The notes: a model not told the origin generated them from the letters alone. Counted from the stretch's first letter, positions 27,014 to 35,473 are shown. The stretch: 64,000 nt of DNA from Stenotrophomonas oahuensis (GCF_031834595.1 NZ_CP115541.1:3032501-3096500); one strand, 5' to 3'. A program made the numbers and translations.

Positions 27014-28662
27014 CAGGAAACAGGACCGGGCGGGTGACGCTTGCGCCACTGCTTGAGCACCGCAGTACGCACCGACAACAGCAGCAGCCAGCCCAGGAAC
27101 CCCAACGCTACCTGCCCACTGAGTGAAAACACGTCATTGAACGCGCGCACGTTGGCCTCGCGCCGTGCCACCTGGGCCAGCTGGGCAGTGCCCTGGGCCA
27201 CGCGCTGCACCGGGTCGGTGACCACGCCGGCATAGAGCTGTTGCTGTTGTTTCAGGCGTTGGGCCAGCACGCCGTCGGCCGGATCAAGCTGGCTCACCAG
27301 TGCGCTGGAGTACACCTGTTCGCGGTGCAGCTGATAGCTGCTGAGCACTGCCGAACCCGCGAGCCCGCCCAGGGTCTGGGTGATCGACAGGGTGACCAGG
27401 AAGGTGATCATGTGGTCCACGCCCTGCTTCAGCGCCTGGGTGATGCCCAGCATGATCAGCGGGCCCATGAACATGCCCGAGCCCACCGAGGCCAGGAACT
27501 GGCTCAGGAAGAAATCGTGCGGGCGATCCAGGCTGGTGCGGTTCTGGTCGAGCAGCGCGGCGCTGCCCAGCAGGGCGATGGCCATCAGGATCTGCCCGAT
27601 GATCCGCTTTGGCCCGAAGGTGAGCGCGCTGGTGGCGATGCCGGTGATCACGCCGGCCAGAATCACCGCGAACAAAGGCCGCATCTGGTCCGGGCCCATG
27701 CCCAGCTGCCGCATCAGCCCGATCACGCCATACGACTGTTCGGCGGTCAGGAAGCGCAGCACGAAAGCGCCAGCGATGAAGTGCAGCACCGGCAGGCTGG
27801 TCAGCCAGCGGGTCTGCAACAGCGGGTTACGGCGGTAGTGCTCGATGATGAAAGCCGTGGTGGCCAGGGTGATGGCGGCGATCAACGCCCAGCCCAGCCA
27901 CGGGGTATCCAGCCACCAGCGCACGTAGCCCTGGGACAGCACGATCACCAGCAGCGCCACCGCCGGGGCGAGCAGGGCGAAGGTCAGGAAATCCAGCGGT
28001 TCAAAGGCTTTGACCTGCGCGCCGGGTGGCAGCTTGAGCAGGACGACGGCGGCGAACGCACACAAGGCCAGACCGGCTTCAAAGAAGTACAGGTTGTGCC
28101 ATTGTCCGGTGTCGACCAGCCCCGGCGAGAACAGCCAGGCCAGGGGTACCGCCAGCTGCGAAAGACCGACCCCGACCACCAGCAGGTTGCCGGTGTAACG
28201 TCGCGGCAGCGACTGCAGCATGTACAGGGTGCCGAGCGTGCTGCAGGCGGCACCGGCGAAGCCACTGGCCGCGCGCATCAGCAGGGTGGTTTCAAAGCTG
28301 CCGACGAACAGGTGCAGTACGGCAAGTGCGGCGTACAGGCCCAGGCCGATCTCCGCGAACAGGCGGATGCCGTACTGCTGGCGGAATTTGAAGGCGAGCA
28401 GGTTGGCGGTCACATTGACCATGGCGTAGGCGGCGACCAGGCCGCTTCCTTGTGCGGGCGTAAGGCCCAGCTGGCCCTGCAGGAAGGGCAGGTTGGCGGT
28501 GACCAGCGCGTTGCCCAGACCGCCGGTGATGCCAACCAGCAGCGCGACGGCGGCGTAGGCGACGCGACGATGCGGAGGATGCCACGGCATCGAGGCCGAG
28601 CCGGGCAAGGTGGGTTTTTCGTGTTCTTCCCAGTCGGGAACCGGCTTGAGGTAGGTACTCAT
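27013..28662 (-). CDS. emrB: EmrB-type MFS drug exporter (DHA2 family)
   Basis: Proton-driven inner-membrane exporter that works with EmrA. The 549 residues contain about 14 hydrophobic helices from residue 33 onward; helix 2-3 region GLGLYAALAVLHLF and the RAASGFAGAACSTLG stretch fit DHA2 antiporters, although the strict LDxTIVNVALP motif of EmrB is replaced by ALVTANLPFLQ. This puts it in the FarB/aromatic-acid exporter-like branch. It overlaps tetR by 4 bp upstream and emrA by 1 bp downstream, so the three form one operon that should be repressed by the TetR protein. Confidence 0.87.
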   Translation of the reverse strand: MSTYLKPVPDWEEHEKPTLPGSASMPWHPPHRRVAYAAVALLVGITGGLGNALVTANLPFLQGQLGLTPAQGSGLVAAYAMVNVTANLLAFKFRQQYGIRLFAEIGLGLYAALAVLHLFVGSFETTLLMRAASGFAGAACSTLGTLYMLQSLPRRYTGNLLVVGVGLSQLAVPLAWLFSPGLVDTGQWHNLYFFEAGLALCAFAAVVLLKLPPGAQVKAFEPLDFLTFALLAPAVALLVIVLSQGYVRWWLDTPWLGWALIAAITLATTAFIIEHYRRNPLLQTRWLTSLPVLHFIAGAFVLRFLTAEQSYGVIGLMRQLGMGPDQMRPLFAVILAGVITGIATSALTFGPKRIIGQILMAIALLGSAALLDQNRTSLDRPHDFFLSQFLASVGSGMFMGPLIMLGITQALKQGVDHMITFLVTLSITQTLGGLAGSAVLSSYQLHREQVYSSALVSQLDPADGVLAQRLKQQQQLYAGVVTDPVQRVAQGTAQLAQVARREANVRAFNDVFSLSGQVALGFLGWLLLLSVRTAVLKQWRKRHPPGPVS

Positions 28663-29228
28663 CCGGCCGGCTCGTGGGAAGGACCGTGCAGGCCCCCACG
28701 CAGCAGGTCCATGGCGCGGGCGGCAAGGTGTTCGCGTTCTTCAGTGGTTTTGCCGCGCAGGGCGGCACCGAGCATGCTGGAGATGAGGCTGATGTCAGTC
28801 GGCTGCAGGTCGGGGCGGCACAGGCCGGCCGCGATGGCGCGCTGGATCGGGGCTTTGAGCGCCTCGCGAACCGCGAGGCGGGCGGCGGCCATCGGCGGGT
28901 GATCGGGGTCAACGGCGCGCCAGTAGTCGGACAAGGCCGGCGAGTGCACCAGGCGCGAGGCCATGCCATCGAGCACCTGGAACAGCGCATCGTCGCGATC
29001 GCCTAACCGCTCGACCTGGCGCTCGATGCGGACGACGGCGCGCTTGAGCAAGGCTTCGATGAGCGCTGCGCGGTCGGGGAAGTTGCGATAAAGCGTGGCG
29101 CGACCCACCTGGGCGCGCTCGACCACCATGTCCAGCGGGGCGGTAACACCATGCTGGCCAAACACCGCATCGGCGGCATCCAGGATCAGGGCACGGCGGG
29201 CGGCGGCATCGGCGCGTTGAGTGGTCAT
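28659..29228 (-). CDS. TetR/AcrR family repressor of the emrAB operon
   Basis: A 189-residue regulator, first gene of tetR-emrB-emrA. The N-terminal helix-turn-helix covers about 12-58 (ILDAADAVFGQHG; VERAQVGRATLYRNFPDR). The C-terminal ligand-binding part is helical and not informative about ligand. The start ATG lies 11 bp from a perfect 7-2-7 palindrome that is probably its own operator, so the gene is likely autoregulated and induced by pump substrates. No Shine-Dalgarno precedes the ATG. Confidence 0.9.
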   Translation of the reverse strand: MTTQRADAAARRALILDAADAVFGQHGVTAPLDMVVERAQVGRATLYRNFPDRAALIEALLKRAVVRIERQVERLGDRDDALFQVLDGMASRLVHSPALSDYWRAVDPDHPPMAAARLAVREALKAPIQRAIAAGLCRPDLQPTDISLISSMLGAALRGKTTEEREHLAARAMDLLRGGLHGPSHEPAG

Positions 29229-29238
29229 GCACTATTTT

Positions 29239-29254
29239 CGGACAGTTCTGTCCG
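29239..29254 (-). promoter_or_regulatory. Probable TetR operator (7-2-7 palindrome)
   Basis: CGGACAG TT CTGTCCG is a perfect inverted repeat 11-26 bp upstream of the tetR start. Binding here would block the only promoter that can serve tetR-emrB-emrA. Confidence 0.7.
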
Positions 29255-29346
29255 CTCCGCTATCCCTGGGAGTCCGAAAACGCATCAAGCCGACCCAACC
29301 GGTAAAACCGCGTGAAGCCCCCCGCTCGACGGCATTGGCGGCATGG

Positions 29347-29630
29347 CGTAGAGCCGGGCTCTCCCGGCTGCTGTTGGCTTTTGGCGAACAGCCGGCGTCC
29401 ACGCCATCCGTGGTTTGGCGGCTCGGGATGGGCGTTCCGGGGGACGGCGCAAGTACGTCCCTGTAGCCTCGATCGCCGCATCCATGCGGCTCACGCCCCC
29501 TCCAGCCCACCCCGACCCGCCATCGACAGTGGGTCGGTGGCCATCGAAAATCAAAAGCACGTAGGCCCGGTAGCGTCGGTCGACAGACGACGGCCGTGAA
29601 ATCCTCCAAGTTCTTTAACGCATGAACCCC
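29347..29630 (+). repeat. Compound dispersed repeat, copy A
   Basis: The 440-bp gene-free gap between tetR and the MFS gene is mostly this element. Order: a GTAG hairpin (AGCCGGGCTCTCCCGGCT), TGTTGG..GGCGAACAGCC, a block around GGGCGTTCCGGGGGACG, a hairpin GCCGCATCCATGCGGC, GCCCCCTCCAGCCC, a GACAGTGGGTCGGTGG-type block, then GGTAGCGTCGGTCGACAGAC and finally TTTAACGCATGAACCCC. The same order recurs in reverse at 35728-36006. Short open frames inside are not conserved between copies and look non-coding. Confidence 0.85.
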
Positions 29631-29668
29631 AAATCAAAATCATGCGTCCACCCCGGATACCACGCCGA

Positions 29669-30892
29669 TCACCGCGCACCCACCGCATGACACCCATACC
29701 GCGCCTCCCGAATCGGCAGATTCACCACCGCCGCCACCGCGGCCAACGCCATATCCGCATACCACATCCACACATAGCTGCCGGAATGCGCCAGCGCCAA
29801 TCCCCCCAGCCACGCCCCGAAGAACCCACCCAACTGGTGCGACAACAACGTCAGCCCGAACAATGTGCCGAGATAGCGCGGCCCGAACAGCTTCCCCACC
29901 AGCCCCGCCGTAGGCGGCACCGTCGCCAGCCAGGTAAACCCCAGCCCGGCCGCAAACAGGTAGAACGTGAGCGGCGTAGGCGGTGCCATCAGATACACCC
30001 CGATCATCACCGCACGACTGGCGTACATCCAGAACAGCAAGTATTTCATTCGATACCGCTGCCCCAGTGCACCCACCAACAAGCTACCGGCGATATTGAA
30101 CAGACCGATCAGCGCGATGGACGTGGACGCCACCGTCGGTGACAAACCACACAGCGCGATCTCGCCGGGCAGATGGGTGACCAGAAACGCAATATGCAGC
30201 CCGCAGGTGAAAAAGCCGATGTGCATATACCAGTAGCTGCGGTTGCGCGCGGCTACCTGCAGCTGCGCGCGCAGGCCACCGTCCTCGTCGGCCGCAGTGA
30301 GCGCGTGATCACCGGCACGCCGACGCAGCGGCCACGCCATGGGCAATGACAGCAGTGCCGCCGCCGCCATCACCCACATCGCCCGCGCCCAGCCGGCGCT
30401 GCTGATGACCCACTGCACCAGCGGGGCGAACACGAACTGGCCGAGCGACCCCCCGGCGTTGATAAGGCCCGCCGCGAACGAGCGCTTCTGCGCGGGCAGG
30501 CGGTGCGCGGTGGCTCCTATCAGCACCGAGAAGCTGCCGGCCCCGGCACCTGCCGCCATCAGCAGGCCGAGGGTAAAGCTGAGCCCCAGCGGGCTGGTCA
30601 GCAGCGGGGCGAGCAGCAGACCGGCCACCAGCAGCACCGTACCGGCCAGCAGCACCGGCCACGCGCCGCGCTGGTCGGCCACCGCGCCGAATACCGGCTG
30701 CACCGCCCCCCAGACGAATTGGCCGATAGCCAGCGCGAAACTGATCTCGACGATGCTGACCCCGGTGCTGCGGTGGATCGGGTCCACATACAGGCCGGAG
30801 GTCTGGCGAACGCCCATGGTCACCATCAGGATCGCGGATGCGGCAACCAGCAGACCCCAGTGCATGCGTGGGGCAGGGGAGGCAGGGGCCAT
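29669..30892 (-). CDS. MFS transporter, 12-helix type
   Basis: A 407-residue secondary transporter with about 12 hydrophobic helices in two halves separated by a basic loop (LRRRAGDHALTAADEDGG, near 200-220). The start is MAPASPAPRMHWG with GGAG 9 bp upstream; 20 residues of earlier open frame are dropped. The pattern RQTSGLYVDPIHRSTGVS in the first loop and VFGAVADQRGAWPVLL (motif A-like, after helix 2) resemble the oxalate/formate antiporter-like (COG2223/CynX) MFS group. The substrate is unknown. It stands alone between a compound repeat and ddlA. Confidence 0.85.
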   Translation of the reverse strand: MAPASPAPRMHWGLLVAASAILMVTMGVRQTSGLYVDPIHRSTGVSIVEISFALAIGQFVWGAVQPVFGAVADQRGAWPVLLAGTVLLVAGLLLAPLLTSPLGLSFTLGLLMAAGAGAGSFSVLIGATAHRLPAQKRSFAAGLINAGGSLGQFVFAPLVQWVISSAGWARAMWVMAAAALLSLPMAWPLRRRAGDHALTAADEDGGLRAQLQVAARNRSYWYMHIGFFTCGLHIAFLVTHLPGEIALCGLSPTVASTSIALIGLFNIAGSLLVGALGQRYRMKYLLFWMYASRAVMIGVYLMAPPTPLTFYLFAAGLGFTWLATVPPTAGLVGKLFGPRYLGTLFGLTLLSHQLGGFFGAWLGGLALAHSGSYVWMWYADMALAAVAAVVNLPIREARYGCHAVGAR

Positions 30893-31110
30893 GCAGGTAC
30901 TCCAGCGGGGGAGGCAGCCCGATTGTACGGCCAGGTCACGCCGCGGGTGCACCCGGCGCGACGGTCACTACGGGCTACCGGAACCCCGCGCAATGCATGC
31001 ACTGGTAGAGACGGTCGCAAGACGTCTGCCGATAACACCCGTCGGTGCTTTAACGCATGGACCCGACCGGGTTCACAGCAAGGACGCGACGTTGAACCTC
31101 ACCTGTTCCA

Positions 31111-32175
31111 CTACGCGAAACGCGCAACCGCCTGCTTCAGAAGAATGTCCAACAACTCCCTGTACGAAATTCCGGCAGACTCGATCATCTTTGGATACAT
31201 GCTGTGCGAGGTGAACCCTGGAATGGTGTTGACTTCGTTGACCAGCAGCTCCCCGTTCTCTTTCAGAAAGAAATCCACCCGTGCCATACCTTCGCAGCCG
31301 AGTGCGCGAAACGCACGAAGGGAAATCTCTTTCACGCGTTCAGCACACGCCTCGTCAATGCCAGCCCGTACATCCAGCCTTACCGCGTCGGGATCGTTGT
31401 ACTTGGCATCGTAGGTGTAGAACGCGTGGGTGTCGGTTCTCAGCGAAATCTCGGAGGGCCAAGTCGCCAGCAGGTCGTCGGAATCCCGTTGCAGTACGCC
31501 GCACTCGATCTCCCGCCCCGTAACCATCGTCTCGACGATGACTTTTTCATCCTGATTGAAGGCCAGTGCCAGGGCATTTTCCAGTTCCTTCTCAGTCGCC
31601 ACTTTGCTGATCCCGATGGAAGAGCCGAGCCGCGCGGGCTTGACGAAGAAGATTTCGCCGCCGAGCGCGCGCTTCAAGTCTGACAGTTGAGGTGTCTCGG
31701 GTCGGCTAAGCGAGAGGAATGGCGTCACCGGTACCCCCGCATCCCGCAGCAATGCTTTTGTGACTTGCTTGTCCATGCATACGGCCGAGGCCAGAACGCC
31801 GCTGCCCACGTAGGGAATGCGGGCAGTCTCCAGCGTGCCTTGGATGCCGCCGTCTTCTCCGCCTTGTCCGTGAAGTATCGGAAGAGCGATATCGAAGTGA
31901 AGTTCCTTTGCCTTGCCTGTTGCGGCATGAAAGGCCACCGCTTGGCCGCCGCCGCCGGGCACGAGGGCTACCTGGTATTCGCTGGGAAAGGCGCTCGGGT
32001 CGGGTGCACCTGTTGATTCTCCCAGCCACCATCTGCCTTGGCGGTCAATTGCAATCGGGATCACGTCGTAACGCGTGTCGTCGATGGACGCAAAGACGCT
32101 GCGGGCTGAGATGATGGAGACGTCATGTTCTGGCGAAATTCCGCCGTACAGCAATGCCACGGTCCTTCTGCTCAC
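31111..32175 (-). CDS. ddlA: D-alanine--D-alanine ligase (DdlA type)
   Basis: ATP-grasp enzyme that joins two D-Ala for peptidoglycan. The 354-residue protein starts at a GTG (VSRRTVALLYGGISPEH) with CGGAG 7 bp upstream. Motifs: LYGGISPEHDVS at the N-terminus, HGQGGEDGGIQG, FVKPARLGSSIGIS, the omega-loop FYTYDAKYND whose Tyr favours D-Ala over D-lactate, and the metal site ARVDFFL...VNEVNTIPG. It is away from any murein (dcw) cluster, so it is probably a second ligase. Base use is unusual: 31141-31260 counts to 61 G+C of 120 (51%) against well over 60% around it, suggesting acquisition by transfer. Confidence 0.93.
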   Translation of the reverse strand: MSRRTVALLYGGISPEHDVSIISARSVFASIDDTRYDVIPIAIDRQGRWWLGESTGAPDPSAFPSEYQVALVPGGGGQAVAFHAATGKAKELHFDIALPILHGQGGEDGGIQGTLETARIPYVGSGVLASAVCMDKQVTKALLRDAGVPVTPFLSLSRPETPQLSDLKRALGGEIFFVKPARLGSSIGISKVATEKELENALALAFNQDEKVIVETMVTGREIECGVLQRDSDDLLATWPSEISLRTDTHAFYTYDAKYNDPDAVRLDVRAGIDEACAERVKEISLRAFRALGCEGMARVDFFLKENGELLVNEVNTIPGFTSHSMYPKMIESAGISYRELLDILLKQAVARFA

Positions 32176-32260
32176 AACGTAACTCCGGGCGATGTGTGGG
32201 CGACTGAGTCGCATCGTATCAAGCCAGCGGGGGCCGAAGAAGCGCGTCGCTACGTTCGAT

Positions 32261-32320
32261 GGTCATGCGTTACCGGGCGTTGGCCGTTTCACGGCCGTCG
32301 TCTGTCGACCGACGCTACCA
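32261..32320 (-). repeat. Fragment of the compound repeat (copy C)
   Basis: About 60 bp match the end of copy B (35730-35790): TCATGCGTTACCGGG, a short variable part, then GCCGTCGTCTGTCGACC and GACGCTACC. It lies between the ddlA start and the end of the TonB receptor gene, in the same orientation as copy B. Confidence 0.8.
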
Positions 32321-32345
32321 TCGCACGCTGCCACATTGACCACAG

Positions 32346-32368
32346 AAAAAGGGGGCCTTGCGGCCCCC
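32346..32368 (-). terminator. Rho-independent terminator of the ZnuD-like receptor gene
   Basis: On the minus strand GGGGGCC GCAA GGCCCCC is followed by TTTTTCTG, 31 bp after the receptor stop codon. Confidence 0.85.
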
Positions 32369-32398
32369 GAAAGGTGTTACCAAAGACCCAGGGAGGGA

Positions 32399-34591
32399 TC
32401 AGAAGTAGGCGCGGATGCCGAATGCCACACCGCGGCCCGGCAGCGGCGAGTAGTCGCGCAGCAGCGAGGTGTGCGGGCGCACTTCGCGGTTGGTCAGGTT
32501 GTTGCCGTCCAGGAACACTTCATAGCTGTTGCTGTCGTTGCGGTCCCAACGGTAGGCCAGGTGCGCATCGACCAGGGTGTAGCCATCACTGGGTTCTTCG
32601 TTCTGCGCCACATCCTTCTGGCTGCTGTAACGCACCGCACCGACCGAGGCGCGCCAGCCATCTTTCGACCAGCGCAGGTCGGCACCCACGCGCGCGGGCG
32701 AGATGCGCGGCAGGTAACCGCTGTTGGCGATGTCAACGGTGTAGTTGTGATTGTGGTCGCCGTGCGGCACGGCGATGTCGACGCTGCGGCTGCCGCTGCC
32801 ATCCAGTTCGGCCTTCACGTAGTCACCGAACACGCGCAGGTCCCAGTCACCTGCGCCGCCCTCGAACAGGTGGAACAGCGCTTCCGCTTCAGCACCCTTG
32901 AAGGTGGCGTCCTGCTGGGTCCACAGACGCACGGGCAGGTCTTCAACCACGCCGGTGTCAGCCAGGTAGATGAAGTCCTTGAACTTGGTCTGGTAGATCG
33001 ACGCGGAGAAGTCGACCAGGTCGCTGTGAGTGTGGATGCCCAGTTCCACGCGCTGGCCGCGTTCGGTCTTCAGGTTGGCGTCGCCGATCTCCACCGAACG
33101 GGTGGCGATGTGCGCACCGGCGGCGTACAGCTCTTCGGTGGTCGGCGCGCGTTCGGAGCTGTCGATGCCAAAACGCAGGTCAACGCCGTCGGTGAGCTTC
33201 CAGATGCCCGCGGCCGACAGATTGGTGGCGTCGAAGTCACGCTTGCGGTAGTCGCCGGTGGGGTCCAGCTTGACCTTGTCCTGGCGCGCACCCAGTTCCA
33301 CCTTCAGCGGGCCGAACTGCTTTTCCTGCAGCACGAACACGCCCAGGCTCTCGGTACCGGTGTTGGGCACAAAGGCTTCTTCGCCCTGGGCACCGAAATC
33401 ACTGTTGCCGAACTGCAGGCCGAACGCACCATCCCAGCCGCCGATCTGCTGCTGGGTGGCTTCCAGGCGACCCTCGATGCCGCGGTTGGTGAAGCGGGTC
33501 GACGGCGTGCCGGCTTCCAGCTCGGTGTGTTCGTAGTCGGTGTAGCCAGCGCGCAGGTTGATGTTCTTCAGGAACGAGACCGGGTTGTAGATACCCGCCT
33601 TCATGTCGAAGCGGTTCTGCACCATGTCAATGCGCACATCGTGCTCGTCGCCTTCCTCCTCTTCATCACCATGGTCATGGTCGTGATCATGGTCGTCCCC
33701 CTCGGCATGCACGTGCGCGCCGTTGGGAATGCCGTAGTTGGTGCGGTAAGTGCTGGCAGACGCACCGAAGTAGCCGCCTTCGCCCAGCCAGGTGGCACCG
33801 ACGCCGCCAGCGCGGGTGCGGATGGAACTGTTGTCCAGACGGCCGCGACGGGGTTCATCCGCATCGCCTTCGTCGTGATCGTGACCGCTGTGGTCTTCCA
33901 GGCTGTCGATCACGGCGTAGCCGGGAATGCGGTAGTCGTCGCCATTGCGGACCAGACCGTCCACGTGCAGTACCACGTTGCCGCTGACGCCATCCAGGCG
34001 GAACATGCCGCTGCGCTCGTCATTGACCGAGTTGCCACGCAGTTCGGCGCGGCCGCTGAGCGGACGGTCCGGGATTTCACTGGCAATGCGGCCATCCACG
34101 ACATTCACCGCGCCGCCGATGGCACCGCTGCCGAACAGCAGGGTGGCTGGGCCCTTCAGCACTTCGATCTGGTCGGCAAGGAACGGCTCGATGCTGGTGG
34201 CATGGTCGGCGCTGACGGTGGAGGCGTCCATGTTGCCGACGCCGTTGGACAGCACCTGCACGCGCGGGCCTTCCTGGCCGCGGATGATCGGGCGGCCCAC
34301 GCCGGGACCGAAGTAGGTGCTCTGCACGCCGGGCAGCTTGGCGACGGTGTCGCCGAGGGTGCCGGCCTTCGCTTCATCCAGGCGCTCACCGGCGAGCACG
34401 TCGACCGGGCGGGCCAGGGACTCGGCGTCGCCCTGCAGGGGCGAGGCGGTGACCTTCACCGTGGACAGCTCAGTCAGGTGGCGGTCGGGATGACCGGTGT
34501 CTTCGGCCGCGCTGGCGAGGGCAGGAACCAGGGCAACGGCCAGCGCCAAGGACAGCGCGTGCGGGGTCAGCAGGGGGCGGGGAGAGCGCAT
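32399..34591 (-). CDS. znuD: TonB-dependent receptor with His-rich loop (ZnuD-like, probable zinc uptake)
   Basis: Outer-membrane barrel importing a metal or metal complex. The 730-residue protein starts MRSPRPLLTPHAL with a signal peptide cut after ALASAAE; 13 earlier in-frame codons overlap a regulatory palindrome and are dropped. The plug has LPGVQSTYFGPGVGRPIIRG and VLKGPATLLFGSGAIGG. Two extracellular-type loops are very rich in His and Asp (DHSGHDHDEGDADE and DDHDHDHDHGDEEEE), as in zinc receptor ZnuD. The C-terminus ends in aromatic RAYF. A Zur-box-like palindrome lies just upstream, and the divergent neighbour has another. Zinc is inferred, not shown. Confidence 0.88.
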   Translation of the reverse strand: MRSPRPLLTPHALSLALAVALVPALASAAEDTGHPDRHLTELSTVKVTASPLQGDAESLARPVDVLAGERLDEAKAGTLGDTVAKLPGVQSTYFGPGVGRPIIRGQEGPRVQVLSNGVGNMDASTVSADHATSIEPFLADQIEVLKGPATLLFGSGAIGGAVNVVDGRIASEIPDRPLSGRAELRGNSVNDERSGMFRLDGVSGNVVLHVDGLVRNGDDYRIPGYAVIDSLEDHSGHDHDEGDADEPRRGRLDNSSIRTRAGGVGATWLGEGGYFGASASTYRTNYGIPNGAHVHAEGDDHDHDHDHGDEEEEGDEHDVRIDMVQNRFDMKAGIYNPVSFLKNINLRAGYTDYEHTELEAGTPSTRFTNRGIEGRLEATQQQIGGWDGAFGLQFGNSDFGAQGEEAFVPNTGTESLGVFVLQEKQFGPLKVELGARQDKVKLDPTGDYRKRDFDATNLSAAGIWKLTDGVDLRFGIDSSERAPTTEELYAAGAHIATRSVEIGDANLKTERGQRVELGIHTHSDLVDFSASIYQTKFKDFIYLADTGVVEDLPVRLWTQQDATFKGAEAEALFHLFEGGAGDWDLRVFGDYVKAELDGSGSRSVDIAVPHGDHNHNYTVDIANSGYLPRISPARVGADLRWSKDGWRASVGAVRYSSQKDVAQNEEPSDGYTLVDAHLAYRWDRNDSNSYEVFLDGNNLTNREVRPHTSLLRDYSPLPGRGVAFGIRAYF

Positions 34592-34613
34592 GGAATGGGG
34601 TCCGTCAGTCAAA

Positions 34614-34630
34614 TTGTTACAATGTATCAA
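34614..34630 (-). promoter_or_regulatory. Zur-box-like palindrome for the TonB receptor
   Basis: TTGTTACAATGTATCAA is symmetric at 14 of its 16 paired positions and resembles the proteobacterial Zur consensus TGTTATAnTATAACA. It lies 23 bp before the receptor ATG. Confidence 0.65.
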
Positions 34631-34721
34631 TGAGTTGGCGCAGCTTTCCTGTCAGTTCCGGCCCGGTTTGGGACGGCGGGTGACGAGGGTGGAACACCGG
34701 CAAGAGGTGTGCGTCAGGATT

Positions 34722-34740
34722 GATGTTATATTATTCCATA
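34722..34740 (+). promoter_or_regulatory. Zur-box-like palindrome for the MerC-domain gene
   Basis: TGTTATATTATTCCA (34724-34738) matches TGTTATAnTATAACA except near one end. It lies about 28 bp before the divergent MerC-domain gene, in an AT-rich patch in otherwise GC-rich DNA. Confidence 0.6.
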
Positions 34741-34766
34741 TCGCCTCGCCGACCCTGCTGGAAGTC

Positions 34767-35180
34767 ATGCCCCTGTTTGCCCGCCTCCGTCATCTGCTTG
34801 ATCGCTTCGGTGCCACCGGCTCACTGCTGTGCGCGGTCCACTGCGCTGTGCTGCCGGTGTTGCTTGCGGCGGCACCGTCGCTGGGCATGTCGGTATGGAT
34901 GAGCGACGGGGTGGAACTGGCGCTGGTGTGCTTTGTGACCCTGCTGGGGCTGTTCAGCCTGGTGTGGGGCTACCGCCGGCACGGCGCGCTGCGCGCGCTG
35001 GGCTTCCTGGTACCGGGCCTGGTGGCCCTGTGGGCGGGCCTGCTGTACGACCCGCTGCACCATTCGGCGGTTCCGCATGCCATCGTGATGACGATGGGTG
35101 GGGTACTGGTGGGGGTGGCGCACCTGGTGAATCTGCGCCTGAATCATGGACACGTCCACGACGCCAGCTGTGCGCATTGA
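34767..35180 (+). CDS. MerC-domain membrane protein
   Basis: A 137-residue inner-membrane protein with four hydrophobic helices. The first contains the Cys pair of MerC proteins, LLCAVHCAVLPVLL (Cys21 and Cys25), and the tail is His-rich (HGHVHDASCAH). MerC carries mercury in mer operons, but MerC-domain proteins under Zur control are known in many proteobacteria and are thought to act in zinc traffic. The start MPLFARLRH follows a weak GGA. Divergence from a ZnuD-like receptor, each with a Zur-like site, supports a zinc role by inference. Confidence 0.82.
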   Translation: MPLFARLRHLLDRFGATGSLLCAVHCAVLPVLLAAAPSLGMSVWMSDGVELALVCFVTLLGLFSLVWGYRRHGALRALGFLVPGLVALWAGLLYDPLHHSAVPHAIVMTMGGVLVGVAHLVNLRLNHGHVHDASCAH

Positions 35181-35290
35181 GGCCGTGTGATAGGCTTCCC
35201 GATCGTGCGCAGGGCGGTCAAAACTGACCGGCCTGCCGAACCCGTGTCCGTACGGGGTAATCAGTATTCAGACTTTAAGGAGTTGACGAC

Positions 35291-35473
35291 ATGGGTAAGG
35301 GTGACCGCAAGACCGCCAAGGGCAAGCGCTACAACGCCAGCTATGGCAATTCGCGCTCGCACAGCGTGAGCAAGGTGGCCGTGGGCGCAGCTGCGCCGGT
35401 CGCCAAGAAGACCGTGGCCAAGGCCCCGGCAAAGAAGGCCGTTGCCAAGAAGGCTGTGGCCAAGGCCAGCTGA
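35291..35473 (+). CDS. 30S ribosomal protein THX family
   Basis: A 60-residue, very basic protein. MGKGDRKTAKGKRYNASYGN is the typical start of bacterial THX proteins, which sit at the top of the 30S head. The second half is a Lys/Ala repeat (VAKK, AKKAVAKK) like the tails of histone H1-like proteins, longer than in Thermus Thx. AAGGAG 8 bp before the ATG is the strongest ribosome site in the region, and a strong terminator follows, so this is a single, probably well-expressed gene. Confidence 0.88.
   Translation: MGKGDRKTAKGKRYNASYGNSRSHSVSKVAVGAAAPVAKKTVAKAPAKKAVAKKAVAKAS

Noticed and set aside
25850..29228. A complete tripartite pump including an outer-membrane channel
   Set aside because: Only adaptor and MFS exporter genes are present; no TolC-like gene occurs in the cluster, so the channel must be encoded elsewhere.
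29260..29610. Several short open frames in the tetR-MFS gap
   Set aside because: They fall inside the compound repeat, and the matching frames in copy B carry stops or shifts, so they are not conserved as protein.
31111..32175. Vancomycin-type D-Ala-D-Lac ligase
   Set aside because: The omega-loop has Tyr (YDAKY) as in D-Ala-D-Ala ligases, and no vanH or vanX homologue is nearby.
32192..34633. A plus-strand open frame of 813 codons
   Set aside because: Antisense to the ZnuD-like receptor, which has a full plug, barrel end, signal peptide, terminator and regulatory box; the frame is a codon-bias artefact.
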